The notes below the pieces were generated by a model. The model did no database searches, was not told the origin of the DNA, and saw only the letters and a program-made list of their open reading frames with translations. Source: Phyllobacteriaceae bacterium (GTDB lineage: Bacteria > Pseudomonadota > Alphaproteobacteria > Rhizobiales > Rhizobiaceae). Taken from it: a DNA stretch of 64,000 bases. The first letter of the stretch is position 1, and every line of letters begins with the position of its first letter. The stretch is from NCBI GenBank assembly GCA_024742765.1, contig JANSXT010000007.1, positions 62,001 through 126,000 on the forward strand, written 5' to 3'. Of this stretch, positions 63,313 to 64,000 are shown piece after piece. Position numbers and translations under genes: made by a program.

Positions 63313-63923
63313 CCGAAAACGCCGGCGAGAATGCTTTCGATGATACGGCGTGCGCGCCTGTAGGCGGCCCTCATGGCAGGCGACGCGAAGACGAGCGCAT
63401 AGCCCTGAAAGACGATGGCGCCGATCACAAGGCAGATCGTAAGCATGGCGTAAAGCACCGGCGTTCCCCCGCCGCTCGTCTGGGTCAGCGCAACGATCGC
63501 GATCCACGCCAGAACGGCCTTGGGGTTGGTCAGGTGCAGGAGCGCACCGCGCCAGAAATGGCCGGCAAGGGAGCGGGCGCTGCTGGCGGCGGCGGGAACC
63601 GGCCGCGCCGAAAGGTCACTGCGCAATGCATTGGCCGCCAGCCAGATGAGATAGGCGCCGCCTGCGATCTTCATCGCCGTCAGCCCCCAGGCAATCGTGT
63701 TGAGCCATGCCGAAAGGCCGATTGCGGCCGCCATCGCCCATGTGAACGAACCAAGCTGCACGCCGGCGGCGAACGCCATGCCTGCCGCGCGTCCGCGCGC
63801 CATGGCCGTACCCATGATGCCGAGCGTCGCCGGGCCGGGGCTCGCCACGGCGATCGTGAAGACGGCAAAAACCGCCATCATGGCCGGCCAGTGCTCCGAG
63901 AACAGTGTGAAGAGGTCGGTCAC
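63279..63923 (-). CDS. LysE-family translocator
   Basis: A 214-residue inner-membrane exporter with about six helices. TIAVASPGPATLGIMGTAMARGRAAGMAFAAGVQLGSFTWA near residue 23 and LLHLTNPKAVLAWIAIVAL near 128 are family signatures. The substrate is unknown. It is the second LysE-type gene in the window (the other is at 47505) and only distantly similar to it. Its 3' end overlaps the AraC-Ogt gene tail to tail. Confidence 0.92.
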   Translation of the reverse strand: MTDLFTLFSEHWPAMMAVFAVFTIAVASPGPATLGIMGTAMARGRAAGMAFAAGVQLGSFTWAMAAAIGLSAWLNTIAWGLTAMKIAGGAYLIWLAANALRSDLSARPVPAAASSARSLAGHFWRGALLHLTNPKAVLAWIAIVALTQTSGGGTPVLYAMLTICLVIGAIVFQGYALVFASPAMRAAYRRARRIIESILAGVFGYAGWRLWSSA

Positions 63924-63958
63924 ACGCGCCTCCAGTCAATGCGGGCAGGAAAGCACGC

Positions 63959-64000
63959 TCAGAGTGCGTAGTCGAGCAGCGGGAGAACCCGTCCCGTCTC
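63959..64000 (-). CDS. C-terminal tail of an unidentified gene
   Basis: An open frame enters from the right edge and ends in TGA at 63959, giving 13 residues that finish VLPLLDYAL. It is spaced 35 bp upstream of the LysE start on the same strand, as an operon neighbour would be. It is too short to identify. Confidence 0.35.
   Translation of the reverse strand, partial: ETGRVLPLLDYAL

Noticed and set aside
1-64000. CRISPR arrays, insertion sequences or integrases
   Set aside because: No regularly spaced short repeats, transposase or recombinase motifs are present; the only long direct repeat is the tRNA-Ser duplication.

Overview
The window reads as a 64 kb chromosomal segment of an alphaproteobacterium, most likely of the order Hyphomicrobiales (Rhizobiales). 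The grounds are high G+C, dense coding with many 4-bp stop/start overlaps, and gene neighbourhoods typical of that order: rph-rdgB-hemW-rsmI-yraN-gshB divergent from hrcA-grpE, ubiE-ubiB-coaBC, nth opposite a DUF2244 gene, and a GST-queG-epimerase run. An isolated 8-vinyl reductase gene of the BciA/DVR type (16003-17049) implies chlorophyll-type pigment synthesis, so the host is probably an aerobic anoxygenic phototroph or a close relative of one. I see no insertion sequence, prophage, integrase or CRISPR array.

Layout. 1-7.7 kb: a DUF6544 gene fragment and a DUF1772 membrane protein facing a TetR regulator across a 40-bp dyad; an SDR opposite a Gfo/Idh/MocA oxidoreductase plus PfkB sugar kinase pair; a GST-queG-epimerase operon; a small RlpA-like protein. 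7.7-17 kb: an L,D-transpeptidase, polA, a cyclic-nucleotide-domain/thioredoxin-reductase-like fusion, a LysR regulator divergent from a DUF1127 protein, and bciA. 17-25.4 kb: a nitrilase-family amidohydrolase, an orphan BMP-type binding protein, a small membrane protein, tRNA-Ser(GGA) preceded by a duplicated 5' fragment of itself, and the glycerol-3-phosphate operon ugpBAEC, which has a candidate PHO box upstream and ends in a 2H phosphoesterase where UgpQ sits in enterobacteria.

25-37 kb: an SLC13 transporter and slyX on the minus strand, then a nucleoside uptake and salvage block. This holds a BMP-family ABC ATPase, an unrecognised secreted protein, two permeases, cytidine deaminase, purine nucleoside phosphorylase and thymidine phosphorylase, with uracil phosphoribosyltransferase and adenosine deaminase facing them. 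Imported nucleosides would be deaminated and phosphorolysed, and the uracil recaptured by Upp. 37-41.4 kb: ubiE-ubiB-coaBC, split by an FitAB/VapBC-type toxin-antitoxin pair with its own promoter and operator.

41.5-50 kb: pirin, a 1-Cys peroxiredoxin, a Tat-exported nitroreductase-like protein with a MarR regulator (apparent CTG start) behind a 12-bp-arm palindrome, prfC, dut, a LysE-type exporter, and comM with a LexA box. 50-64 kb: the gshB-to-rph housekeeping run, hrcA-grpE, a hydrolase, adenosine kinase, an EI24 protein, a CorC-like protein, nth, DUF2244, an AraC-Ogt fusion, a second LysE exporter, and the tail of one further gene. The clearest unexplained items are the secreted protein inside the nucleoside transporter operon, the phosphoesterase at the end of ugp, the duplicated tRNA-Ser fragment with hairpins, and several strong uncharacterised operators.
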